The notes beneath the pieces are model-generated. The model searched no databases. It was not told where the DNA came from and saw only the letters and a program-made list of their open reading frames with translations. 64,000 nucleotides of DNA, from assembly GCF_030929595.1 (NCBI RefSeq), contig NZ_JAVFVR010000015.1:124001-188000 (forward strand). Direction: 5' to 3'. A program made the position numbers and the translations under genes. Below are positions 51,695 to 60,273 of the stretch, piece by piece. How positions within the stretch are numbered: position 1 is the stretch's first letter; each line of letters opens with the position of its first letter. Source of the stretch: Flavobacterium sp. LHD-85 (lineage in GTDB: Bacteria > Bacteroidota > Bacteroidia > Flavobacteriales > Flavobacteriaceae).

Positions 51695-51724
51695 ATTATT
51701 CATATTTTAAATATTTCAGCACAT
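51695..51724 (-). pseudogene. 3'-end relic of a fourth FtsX/MacB-like permease
   Basis: Thirty bases are identical to 51859-51888, the last codons and stop of the adjacent permease gene. On the minus strand they read Val-Leu-Lys-Tyr-Leu-Lys-Tyr-Glu-stop, the ending shared by all three intact permeases. Nothing else of a permease precedes it; instead a long hairpin (51753-51842) and then the intact gene follow. It is best explained as what remains after deletion of a fourth tandem copy. Confidence 0.6.
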
Positions 51725-51752
51725 TAATGCAAAGCATGTTAGGTAAGGTTAG

Positions 51753-51842
51753 TTTCACGCAGATTTTGCTGATTTGGGCAGATTATTTTAAATCTATAAT
51801 ATATCTGCCTAATCAGCTTAAATCTGTAAAATCTGCGTGAAA
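51753..51842. repeat. Long TTTCACGCAGATTT hairpin, copy A
   Basis: TTTCACGCAGATTTT (51753-51767) pairs with AAAATCTGCGTGAAA (51828-51842), and inner parts (GCTGATTTGGGCAGAT with ATCTGCCTAATCAGC) pair further with small bulges. It lies just 3' of the permease gene that ends at 51860. Copies B (54349-54440) and C (62991-63077) share the same outer arms. Confidence 0.75.
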
Positions 51843-51859
51843 AAAAAACTAAAAAATGA

Positions 51860-54283
51860 TTATTCATATTTTAAATATTTCAGCACATCTACTTTTGTTG
51901 CTTGATATGCTTTTGCTAAAACAATGCATAGCGTTAAAAACAATAAGAGCAAAAAGGAAAGTAGAAACGGCAGTATCGGAATTTGGATTCTAAAGGCAAA
52001 ATTATTCAGCCATTTCTGCAATAAAACATAGGCAGGAAATACAGCAATAAGAAAACCTATTGCACAATACACTACATATTGTTTAGACAGTTCTTTCAGT
52101 AAGATATTGGTCTCTGCGCCCAAAGTTTTTCGAATCGCAATTTCTTTCATTCTTCTTTGAATAGAATAAGATGCGAGAGCAAAAAGTCCAAAAAGGGCAA
52201 TAAGAATCACAATAATATTGAGCAGAGAAAACAAATTTTTCTGCTTTACATAAGACTCGTAAGTTCGTGCATATTCTTTATCGGCAAAATCATATTGAAA
52301 AGGATATTCGGTATCGACTTTTGATTTCCAGAATTTTTCAATTTCAGCAATAGAACTTTGAATTTGATCTGCTTTTAATTTTACGTAAATGCGATTCATT
52401 TCATTGGCCATATCTAGAGATTTTATATGATAAAAAGTAACAGGCGGAACATCGACTTCTGGGCTTAAAAGATTAAAATCTTTTACCACGCCAATAATCC
52501 TCATTTTCTGATTTCCAATTTTGATCTCTTTACCAATAGGATCTTTTATCTGCATTAAAGCCAATGATTTTTCATTAACTAAAACAGAATTTATAGTGTC
52601 TGAAGCTATGTTTGGAGTAAGATTTCTGCCTTTTATTACTTTTATATTTAGCAGATTTAGCATGTCATAATCAAGTCCGATTGCTTTTTGTTTGAAAAGC
52701 ACATCTCGATACCAAATTGGCCATTGTGAATCATCTTCTCCATCAAAAGAAAGAAGACCAGTTGAAACTTTTTCAACGCCTTTAATTTTTGAAAGTTCCT
52801 GTTTTATAGTGTTATATCTTTCAAAAATATTCTTTCCAACATTTTCTCCCTGATAATAGGAAGACGGAAGATTTAACGAAATTGCCATAACCTGATCGCC
52901 TTTAAAACCAAGATCTTTATTATTTAAAAATTTAATTTGCTGATAGACAATTACAGAACCAATAATAAAAAAGGAAGCAATGGCAAATTGAAAAATCAGC
53001 ATTCCATTTCTAAGCCAAATACCGCTTTTACTTCGAGCGTAATTGCCTCTTAAAACTTTTAAAGTCTCAAAATTAGCAACATATAAAGCAGGAAATATTC
53101 CAGCAAAAACAATGGTTATAATGAAAACTAGTATTAATTGAAGATAAAATTGACTTTCGATTATCCTTAAATTTTTCTCCAAAAAAGAATTGTAATAAGG
53201 AAGAGCAATTTCTACAATCATTAACGCTAATAAAACCGAAAAAGCAGTCATCAAAATGGTTTCAAAAATGAATTGCCAAACAATCTGTTTTTTGGAAGCG
53301 CCCAATATTTTACGAACCCCAACTTCTTTAGCTCTTTTAATTGAATTTGCCGTTGCCAAATTGATATAATTGACAATAGACAGAATAAGAATCAAAACAG
53401 ACAAGCAAGCCATAATTACCAGAAACTGATAATTTCCTCTTCCTTCAGGATAACCGTCGGTTACAGAATGCAGTCTGGCAGATGAAAGCGGTTCCATCAA
53501 AACCTTGAAACTTCCCATTTTCTTGACCATTTCTGCTGGTGTAAAACCCGCTTGTTTGGCAGTTCTTACAATAACCTCGTCATAAAATACTTGATCAAGC
53601 ATTTTCCGAGTTAAGTCTGCTTTGGATGGATCTTTTAATTTTACCAATACTTTTAAAACAAAAAGACCAGGGTTTTTGTCGGGATCTGCCAAGTCTTTCA
53701 TGCGGTTTATCACTATGTTTGGTGCGATCGATGAATTTCCTGGAATGCGATAAACGCCCGCAATTGTAAACGTAGCATCCAAACATTTGATTTGTTTGCC
53801 TATTGGGTTTTTATTTCCAAAAAAACGTTCTGCAAGCTTCTCTGAAATGGCAATACTGTTTTCGTCTTTTATAGCCGATTTTGCATTTCCATGAATAAAT
53901 TCAAAAGGAAAAAGAGAAAAGAAATCTTTTTCGGCATTTACGATTTTATCTACAAATTCCTTTTGGCCATTGTAAACAACTTTGTCTTTTTGATACCATT
54001 CATCTGCATAAACAACAGCTTCTACGTTGGGATCATTTTTTAAATGAGGTTTTAAGCGCACAGGATTATTTGCCGTTACAGGCATATCGCTTAATTGCGC
54101 TAAAACCTGATAAACTTTGTCTTTTTCTGGATTCCAAGCATTATAATTATGTTCGTCATTCCAATACAGAAGCGCGAAAATCAAGCCCGAAATTCCTATT
54201 GATAATCCGAGAATATTGAGAGCAGTAAATAATTTACTGTGTTTTATTTGATAGATAAATATATTGATCCAGTTTTTTAGCAT
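51860..54283 (-). CDS. FtsX/MacB-type ABC permease, paralogue 1 (last in operon)
   Basis: The 807-residue membrane protein has the MacB layout in duplicate: N-terminal helix (KLFTALNILGLSIGISGLIFALLYW), a MacB-PCD-like periplasmic domain (about 60-270), three helices around VMACLSVLILILSIVNYINLATANSIKRAKEVGVRKILGASKKQI (first FtsX domain, cited in part). A second cycle follows with periplasmic domain about 440-680 and a C-terminal FtsX domain (SIQRRMKEIAIRKTLGAETNILLKELSKQYV in part), ending DVLKYLKYE. These proteins lack an ATPase and use the LolD-like ATPase of the operon. In E. coli MacB-type transporters export peptides, macrolides or lipoproteins; the substrate here is unknown. It is separated from paralogue 2 by a long hairpin (54349-54440). 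Confidence 0.88.
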   Translation of the reverse strand: MLKNWINIFIYQIKHSKLFTALNILGLSIGISGLIFALLYWNDEHNYNAWNPEKDKVYQVLAQLSDMPVTANNPVRLKPHLKNDPNVEAVVYADEWYQKDKVVYNGQKEFVDKIVNAEKDFFSLFPFEFIHGNAKSAIKDENSIAISEKLAERFFGNKNPIGKQIKCLDATFTIAGVYRIPGNSSIAPNIVINRMKDLADPDKNPGLFVLKVLVKLKDPSKADLTRKMLDQVFYDEVIVRTAKQAGFTPAEMVKKMGSFKVLMEPLSSARLHSVTDGYPEGRGNYQFLVIMACLSVLILILSIVNYINLATANSIKRAKEVGVRKILGASKKQIVWQFIFETILMTAFSVLLALMIVEIALPYYNSFLEKNLRIIESQFYLQLILVFIITIVFAGIFPALYVANFETLKVLRGNYARSKSGIWLRNGMLIFQFAIASFFIIGSVIVYQQIKFLNNKDLGFKGDQVMAISLNLPSSYYQGENVGKNIFERYNTIKQELSKIKGVEKVSTGLLSFDGEDDSQWPIWYRDVLFKQKAIGLDYDMLNLLNIKVIKGRNLTPNIASDTINSVLVNEKSLALMQIKDPIGKEIKIGNQKMRIIGVVKDFNLLSPEVDVPPVTFYHIKSLDMANEMNRIYVKLKADQIQSSIAEIEKFWKSKVDTEYPFQYDFADKEYARTYESYVKQKNLFSLLNIIVILIALFGLFALASYSIQRRMKEIAIRKTLGAETNILLKELSKQYVVYCAIGFLIAVFPAYVLLQKWLNNFAFRIQIPILPFLLSFLLLLFLTLCIVLAKAYQATKVDVLKYLKYE

Positions 54284-54348
54284 TTTGTTGGTGGTTTAAA
54301 TAATATAGAGCATCAGTTTATGCTATGCCTTATACTTAGTGAGGTTAG

Positions 54349-54440
54349 TTTCACGCAGATTTTACAGATTTTGGCAGATGCATTTTAAATCTAAAAATAG
54401 ATCTGCCTTATCAGCTTAAATCTGTAAAATCTGCGTGAAA
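54349..54440. repeat. Long TTTCACGCAGATTT hairpin, copy B
   Basis: TTTCACGCAGATTTT (54349-54363) pairs with AAAATCTGCGTGAAA (54426-54440), with further pairing inside. It occupies the gap between permease paralogues 2 and 1. Together with copy A it shares the left flank GGTTAG just outside the arm. Confidence 0.75.
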
Positions 54441-54457
54441 TAAAAAAAACAAACTAA

Positions 54458-56869
54458 TTATTCGTATTTCAAATATTTTAAAACGTCTACTTTGGTCACT
54501 TGATAGGCTTTCGCTAGAACAATTGTCAGCGTTAAAAATAACAGCGAAACAAAAGCAACTAAGAAAGGCAGAAACGGAATATCGATTCGAGAAGCAAAGT
54601 TTTCTAGCCATTTCTGCATTAGTAAATAAGCAGGAACAATTCCGATAAGAAAACCAATTATGCAGAAAAGGACATACTGTTTAGACAATTCTTTTAGCAA
54701 AATATTGGTTTCAGCGCCAAGCGTTTTTCTGATGGCAATTTCGCGCAATCTTCTTTCCATAGAAAAAGAAGCCAAAGCAAATAATCCGAAAACGGCAATT
54801 AATATTACCACAACATTCAGTAAAGCAAATAAATTTCTTTGGTCTTGATATTTTTTATAAGTTCGAGCAAAGTTTTTATCTACAAAACCATATTCAAAGG
54901 GATATTCCTGATCGACCTTAGATTTCCAGAATTTGTCTATAGCAGCGATTGTTTCAGGCATTTGATCGGTAGATATTTTAACCGAAATAAAGCGCATCTC
55001 GTTATCTATCCAGTCAAAAGCCTTAATATGGAAAAAAATCATTGGTGCAATATTATATTCCATTCCGATGTAATGGAAGTTTTTGACAATACCTACAACT
55101 TTAAATTTTTTTCCTCCAAAAGTGACATCTTGATTTACAGGATCCTTTACCTGAAGCGTTTTTGCAGCGGTTTCATTCAATAAAGCACTCGAAATGCTGT
55201 CGGTTGCCAATTCAGGATTCAAATCTTTTCCTTTGATTACTTGGATTCCTAAAAGATTTAATTGTCCAAAATCCATTGGCATTTGCTGTGTTATGACTTC
55301 TTTATTGGATTTATAATGAAGACCTTGCCAAGAATTTTCGTTGCTGCCAATAGAGAACATTCCAGCAGAAACAGCTTCAACGCCTTTAATTTTCAACAAT
55401 TCTTGTTTAATGAGTTTATACCTTTCGTATTGACTTTTTCCTTTTTGAGGTTTAAAAGAAATATCCATAACCTGAGTACCGTTAAAACCTAAATCTTTAT
55501 CCATCATAAAGTTTACCTGTTTGTAAACAATAAACGACCCGATAATGAAAAGTGTAGCAATAGAAAATTGTAAAACAAGCATTCCGTTACGAATCCAAAC
55601 ACCATTTTTACTTCTAGAAAAATTGCCTTTTAAGACTTTAAGCGTCTCAAAATTCGAAATATAAACTGCCGGAAAAACTCCCGAAACGATAATGACAAAA
55701 AAGAAAATTAGAATAAGCTGGGAGTAAAATTGAGTTCCAATTAGCATTAAGTTTTTGTTTAAAAAAGCATTATAAAACGGAAGCGAAAGTTCTACGATCA
55801 CCATTGCCAACAAAACAGAAAACAAAGTGATGAGAGTGGTTTCAAAAACAAACTGCGTAACAATTTGTGATTTCGTAGCACCGACAATCTTGCGAACCCC
55901 AACTTCTTTAGCACGTCTTACCGCATTTGCAGTAGCCATATTGATGTAGTTTACAATCGAAAGTATTAAAATTAAGATAGATAAACCCACTACAATTTTT
56001 AAGAACTGCAAATTGGCGTTTTGTTCAGGAAAAGCATAATTTCCCTGATAAAGTCTTGCCTTTGTAAGCGGCAGAAGTCTTGATTTTATAGGATCTCCAT
56101 ATTGTTTTATAAACTGTTCAATAGATAATCCGTCTGCTTTTGCCTGTTTTTTGTAGTTGTCTTCAAGAAATATTTTATCTAAGTTTTGAATGACTGCCGT
56201 AGTATCGCTTTGTTTTTTCAGCTTAAGCATTAATCCGTAGCTAAAACCCCAGTTATCCTTATTTTTTTCTAGTTCATCTTCAACTACAGGAGTAATAACC
56301 GAAGGCATTATCGATGATTTTTCGGGTGTTTTGTAAATACCGCGAACGACAAAAATTCGATCAGCATATTTAACCTGTTTGCCCATAGGATTTTCATTCT
56401 TAAAAATGCGCGAAGCCGTTTCCTGAGAAAGAACCATGCTGTTGCGGTCACTAAAAGCTGTTTTAGCATTTCCTTGTACAAATTCAAAAGGAAAAAAAGA
56501 AAAGAAACTTCTTTGAGCCGAAAAAATTTTGTCTACCAATTCTATTTTTCCGTTATATTGAATTGTTTCTTTTGTGTAATACAGTCTATAATAACAGTAT
56601 TGGTCTAAATAAGAAGTCGTTTCGTTTAACATTCTTCCCGGAATCGGAGAGTTTGATGTCCAAACATTTCCTCCTCCAAAATCGTTCATTACGTTATAAA
56701 TTTTATCCTTTTCAGGATTCCATTGATCGTAAGCGTGTTCGTCATTCCAGTATAGAATGGCAAATATTAAACCTGCAATTCCTATACTTAATCCCAATAT
56801 ATTTAGGGCTGTAAAGAATTTGTTATTCTTTATATGATAAACAAATATGTTTGTCCAATTTTTAATCAT
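54458..56869 (-). CDS. FtsX/MacB-type ABC permease, paralogue 2
   Basis: This 803-residue protein has the same two-cycle FtsX/MacB-PCD architecture as its neighbours. It begins MIKNWTNIFVYHIKNNKFFT, has first FtsX motif RRAKEVGVRKIVGATKSQIV, second FtsX motif RRLREIAIRKTLGAETNILL, and ends DVLKYLKYE. It is more similar to paralogue 3 (shared phrases NENPMGKQVKYADRIFVVRG against NENPIGRQVKYADKIFVVRG; FVDKNFARTYKKYQDQRNL against EDQRNL) than to paralogue 1. Its start is one base after the stop of paralogue 3, so the two are co-translated. Three diverged permeases served by one ATPase suggest alternative heterodimers with different substrates (inference). Confidence 0.88.
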   Translation of the reverse strand: MIKNWTNIFVYHIKNNKFFTALNILGLSIGIAGLIFAILYWNDEHAYDQWNPEKDKIYNVMNDFGGGNVWTSNSPIPGRMLNETTSYLDQYCYYRLYYTKETIQYNGKIELVDKIFSAQRSFFSFFPFEFVQGNAKTAFSDRNSMVLSQETASRIFKNENPMGKQVKYADRIFVVRGIYKTPEKSSIMPSVITPVVEDELEKNKDNWGFSYGLMLKLKKQSDTTAVIQNLDKIFLEDNYKKQAKADGLSIEQFIKQYGDPIKSRLLPLTKARLYQGNYAFPEQNANLQFLKIVVGLSILILILSIVNYINMATANAVRRAKEVGVRKIVGATKSQIVTQFVFETTLITLFSVLLAMVIVELSLPFYNAFLNKNLMLIGTQFYSQLILIFFFVIIVSGVFPAVYISNFETLKVLKGNFSRSKNGVWIRNGMLVLQFSIATLFIIGSFIVYKQVNFMMDKDLGFNGTQVMDISFKPQKGKSQYERYKLIKQELLKIKGVEAVSAGMFSIGSNENSWQGLHYKSNKEVITQQMPMDFGQLNLLGIQVIKGKDLNPELATDSISSALLNETAAKTLQVKDPVNQDVTFGGKKFKVVGIVKNFHYIGMEYNIAPMIFFHIKAFDWIDNEMRFISVKISTDQMPETIAAIDKFWKSKVDQEYPFEYGFVDKNFARTYKKYQDQRNLFALLNVVVILIAVFGLFALASFSMERRLREIAIRKTLGAETNILLKELSKQYVLFCIIGFLIGIVPAYLLMQKWLENFASRIDIPFLPFLVAFVSLLFLTLTIVLAKAYQVTKVDVLKYLKYE

Positions 56870-56870
56870 T

Positions 56871-59273
56871 TTACTCGTATTTTAAGTATTTTAAAACATC
56901 GACTTTTGTTACTTGATAGGCTTTTACTAGAACTATGGTCAGCGTGAGAAAAAGCAAAGACACAAAAGCAATAAAAAAGGGTAGTAGAGTAATATCAATT
57001 CGGAATGGGAAATTTTCGAGCCATTTTTGCAATAGCAAATAAGCAGGTACAATTCCGATAAAGAAACCAATGATACAGAAAACTACATATTGTTTAGATA
57101 GTTCTTTCAGTAAAGTATTGGTTTCAGCGCCAAGTGTTTTTCTTATCGCAATTTCTTTCAGTCTTCTTTCCATCGAAAAAGAAGCTAAGGCAAACAGCCC
57201 GAAAACGGCAATTAGAATTACAACAACATTCAATAAAGCAAATAAATTTCTTTGGTCTTCGTATTTTTTATAAGTGCGGGCAAAATTTTTGTCTACAAAA
57301 CTGTATTCAAATGGATATTCGGAATCTACATTTTTGACCCAAAAATTCTTTAGCGAAGCAATAGTCTGATCCATATTTTTTGGAGAAACTTTAACTGTAA
57401 TAGATTCGATATTACCTTGTGTCCATTTTTGAGTATTTATATGAAAGAAAATCATAGGAGCAATTTCGGTATCAAGACCAAAATAATGGAAGTCTTTTAC
57501 AATTCCGACAACCTTATAATCTTGTCCGTTCCATCCAATAGTTTTATCCAAAGGATTTTTCTCACGCATAGTTTTAGCAGCAGTTTCGTTTAGTAAAACA
57601 TTAGAAATTGTGTCAGAAGCTAGCTTTTTAGAAAGAAATCTTCCTTTCGCTAACTTAATATTCAACATTTCCAACATTCCAAAATCAGAACCTAGTTGAT
57701 TAACAATAACAACTTCATTATTTTTGTAATGCACGCCACCTCTCGAACACCAGTTATCGCCGATAGAAAACGCTCCAACTGAAACTCCTTCAATATCTTG
57801 AATCTTTGAGATTTCTTGTTTTATGCTTTCGTAGCGCTCAAATTGCCCTTTGTCTTTTTGTTCTCTAAATGAAATATTCATTAATTGTGAGCCACTAAAC
57901 CCCAAATCTTTTTCTACCATAAATTGAACTTGCTGATAGACTACAATAGAACCAATAATGAAGAAAACAGCAATCGAAAATTGTAAAACAAGCATGGTAT
58001 TTCTAAGCCACAAACCATTTTTACTGTGTGAAAAATTTCCTTTTAAAACTTTAAAATTTGAAATGTAAACCGCTGGAAAAACGCCACTCACAACAACTAC
58101 AAGACTAAAGATTACAACAAGCTGAAGATAAAACTGAGATCCTGCAAGAACCAATTCTTTGTTTAAAAACTGATTGTAAAAAGGCAAAGAAACTTCCACA
58201 ATTACAAGTGCTAATAATGTAGCGAAAAGCATGGTCAATGCGGTTTCAAATACAAACTGAAACACAATCTGTCTTTTTGTGGCTCCAATAATTTTTCTCA
58301 CGCCAACTTCCTTTGCTCGTTTTATGGCATTGGCTGTAACTAAATTGATATAATTTACAATTGAAAGCAATAAAATTAAAATTGACAATCCCATCAAGAT
58401 TCGTAAAAACTGAAGATTTCCTGTTCCTTCCGGAAATGGATATACTCCTTTATAAAGTCGTGAATTTTCAAAAGGGAGTAATTGGACTTTCATAGGTTCG
58501 CCAAATGCCTTAGTATACTCCTTAATTGTCATTCCTTCACGTTTAGCCTGTTTTTTGAAGTTGCTTTCAATAAAAAAATCATCTAGACTTTTAGCTACAA
58601 GAGGCAAGTCACTGTTTTGCTTTAACTTTAAAATTAAACCAAAACTGAAGCCCCAGTGATCCTTACGCCCTTCGAGATCTTCTTCGATCATATTGGTAAC
58701 AGCATTTGGCATTACAACCGATTTTCCAGGTATTCTATATACGCCTCGAACGACAAATATTTTGTCGGCATATTTTACTTGTCTGCCAATTGGATTTTCA
58801 TTTTTAAATAAACGAAATGCCGTTTCATCAGAGAAAACAATACTTTGTGGTTCTTTAAGAGCAGTTTTCGGATTCCCGTATTTGAATTCAAAAGGAAAAA
58901 AAGAAAAGAAACTATTTTGTGCTGAAAAGATTTTATCAATCAATTCTGTTTTGCCATTAAACTGTATGGTTTCTCTACTATAGTAGTCATTGAAATAGCA
59001 ATAATTTTCTAAATATGGAGTAGATGATTTTAAATATGGCCCAGTCATAGCTGAGTTTGTAGCCCAAACATCTCCTTTTCCTAAATCATTCATTACAATA
59101 AATGTTCTATCCTTTTCAGGATTCCATTTATCATAAGAATACTCATCATTCCAGTACAGCGTTGCAAAGATCAAACCTGCAATTCCAATACTCAGACCAA
59201 GAATATTCAGAGCCGTGAAAAGCTTGTTATGCTTTAATTGATAAATAAATATATTAATCCAATTCTGAAGCAT
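56871..59273 (-). CDS. FtsX/MacB-type ABC permease, paralogue 3
   Basis: The 800-residue protein starts MLQNWINIFIYQLKHNKLFT and repeats the two-cycle permease layout: first FtsX segment KRAKEVGVRKIIGATKRQIV, second RRLKEIAIRKTLGAETNTLL, ending DVLKYLKYE. Relative to the other two copies it lacks three residues in the loop before the middle periplasmic domain (ISNFKVLKGN, where the others have SNFETLKVL). It is the permease closest to the ATPase gene, with only 3 bp between ATPase stop region and its start, and stands one base before paralogue 2. Inner-membrane location; substrate unknown. Confidence 0.88.
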   Translation of the reverse strand: MLQNWINIFIYQLKHNKLFTALNILGLSIGIAGLIFATLYWNDEYSYDKWNPEKDRTFIVMNDLGKGDVWATNSAMTGPYLKSSTPYLENYCYFNDYYSRETIQFNGKTELIDKIFSAQNSFFSFFPFEFKYGNPKTALKEPQSIVFSDETAFRLFKNENPIGRQVKYADKIFVVRGVYRIPGKSVVMPNAVTNMIEEDLEGRKDHWGFSFGLILKLKQNSDLPLVAKSLDDFFIESNFKKQAKREGMTIKEYTKAFGEPMKVQLLPFENSRLYKGVYPFPEGTGNLQFLRILMGLSILILLLSIVNYINLVTANAIKRAKEVGVRKIIGATKRQIVFQFVFETALTMLFATLLALVIVEVSLPFYNQFLNKELVLAGSQFYLQLVVIFSLVVVVSGVFPAVYISNFKVLKGNFSHSKNGLWLRNTMLVLQFSIAVFFIIGSIVVYQQVQFMVEKDLGFSGSQLMNISFREQKDKGQFERYESIKQEISKIQDIEGVSVGAFSIGDNWCSRGGVHYKNNEVVIVNQLGSDFGMLEMLNIKLAKGRFLSKKLASDTISNVLLNETAAKTMREKNPLDKTIGWNGQDYKVVGIVKDFHYFGLDTEIAPMIFFHINTQKWTQGNIESITVKVSPKNMDQTIASLKNFWVKNVDSEYPFEYSFVDKNFARTYKKYEDQRNLFALLNVVVILIAVFGLFALASFSMERRLKEIAIRKTLGAETNTLLKELSKQYVVFCIIGFFIGIVPAYLLLQKWLENFPFRIDITLLPFFIAFVSLLFLTLTIVLVKAYQVTKVDVLKYLKYE

Positions 59274-59276
59274 AAA

Positions 59277-59987
59277 TTAGTTGTTAGCAGTTACTAAAAC
59301 ATCAACATTTCTATGATTCACTTTTTCAGAAAGGATTTCGCCATCTTTCATTAAAATAGTTCTTTGAGAAAAAGAAGCATCATAATCGGAGTGCGTTACC
59401 ATCAAAATTGTCGATCCGCTGGCATGAAGATCGGTCAACAATTCCATTACTTCATTTCCATTTCGGCTGTCCAAGTTTCCTGTTGGCTCATCGGCCAAAA
59501 TAATTTTCGGATTATTGATTAAAGCTCTTGCTACAGCCACACGCTGCTGCTGTCCGCCTGAAAGCTGTTGGGGAAAATGCTTCAAACGGTGTGCAATTCC
59601 TAAAATTTTTGCCATTTCGTTTACTCGAGATTTTCTTTCGGCAGAAGGAACGTTGTTATAAATTAAAGGCAGTTCGATATTATCAAAAACCGATAATTCG
59701 TCAATTAAATTGAAGTTCTGGAAAATGAATCCGATGTTTTCTTTTCTAGCTTGCGATTTTTGTTTTTCCTTTAAACCTACCATTTCCTGATCCAGAAGTT
59801 TATAGCTTCCGCTAGAAGCGCTGTCCAGAAGTCCAATGATGTTTAATAAAGTCGATTTTCCGCTTCCTGACGGTCCCATAATAGAAACAAAATCGCCTTG
59901 ATTGATGGTTAACGAAATTTCACTTAATGCTTTAGTTTCTAATTCCTCAGTTCTAAATACTTTTGAAAGTTTTGTAATGGTAATCAT
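59277..59987 (-). CDS. LolD/MacB-type ABC transporter ATP-binding protein
   Basis: This 236-residue ATPase has Walker A GPSGSGKST (residues 38-46), Q-loop GFIFQNFNLIDELSV, ABC signature LSGGQQQRVAVARAL, Walker B IILADEPTGNLDS and the H-loop TILMVTHSDYDA. The DEPTGNLDS ending and FNLIDELSVFDNIELPL are typical of the MacB/LolD/FtsE group that powers type VII ABC 'mechanotransmission' systems. It is the first gene of a four-gene operon with three permeases. No membrane-fusion (MacA) or TolC gene is in the operon. The upstream gap contains a -24-like element and a dyad that point to control by the divergent NtrC-type regulator. Confidence 0.92.
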   Translation of the reverse strand: MITITKLSKVFRTEELETKALSEISLTINQGDFVSIMGPSGSGKSTLLNIIGLLDSASSGSYKLLDQEMVGLKEKQKSQARKENIGFIFQNFNLIDELSVFDNIELPLIYNNVPSAERKSRVNEMAKILGIAHRLKHFPQQLSGGQQQRVAVARALINNPKIILADEPTGNLDSRNGNEVMELLTDLHASGSTILMVTHSDYDASFSQRTILMKDGEILSEKVNHRNVDVLVTANN

Positions 59988-60156
59988 AATTTGACTGTTT
60001 TTAATTTTTGATTGATTTTCTTTTAAAATTTTTATGCCTTCGGAAATGACAGAAACAAGTCTGAAAATTAAGATAAATTATTTTTAATTTATCGCTATTT
60101 ATTTTGTTATTTGTACTTCCGAAAGGGTTTAATTATTAATGATTTACAAGTTCTAA

Positions 60157-60173
60157 TGTGATTTTCGTGCCAG
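60157..60173 (-). promoter_or_regulatory. Possible sigma54-type promoter of the ABC operon
   Basis: On the minus strand CTGGCACG (60166-60173) matches the -24 consensus, and TCAC (60158-60161) stands where TTGC is expected, keeping correct spacing but losing the G of the -12 GC pair. Transcription would start near 60146, about 160 nt before the ATPase ATG at 59987. Confidence 0.35.
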
Positions 60174-60233
60174 TAAATTAAACCTTGTAAATACCTTGTT
60201 TTTAAGGGATTATTTTTCAATAAAATTTTAAAC

Positions 60234-60249
60234 TGTCCATAAGTGGACA
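60234..60249. promoter_or_regulatory. Dyad site, candidate enhancer for the NtrC-type regulator
   Basis: TGTCCA-TAAG-TGGACA is a perfect 6-bp dyad; a further half-site GTCCA follows at 60256-60260. Its centre lies about 95 bp upstream of the predicted sigma54 start for the ABC operon, the usual distance for NtrC-family activators, and 24 bp before the regulator's own ATG, allowing autoregulation. Confidence 0.5.
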
Positions 60250-60273
60250 CCTTTCGTCCAAAACTGAACAATA

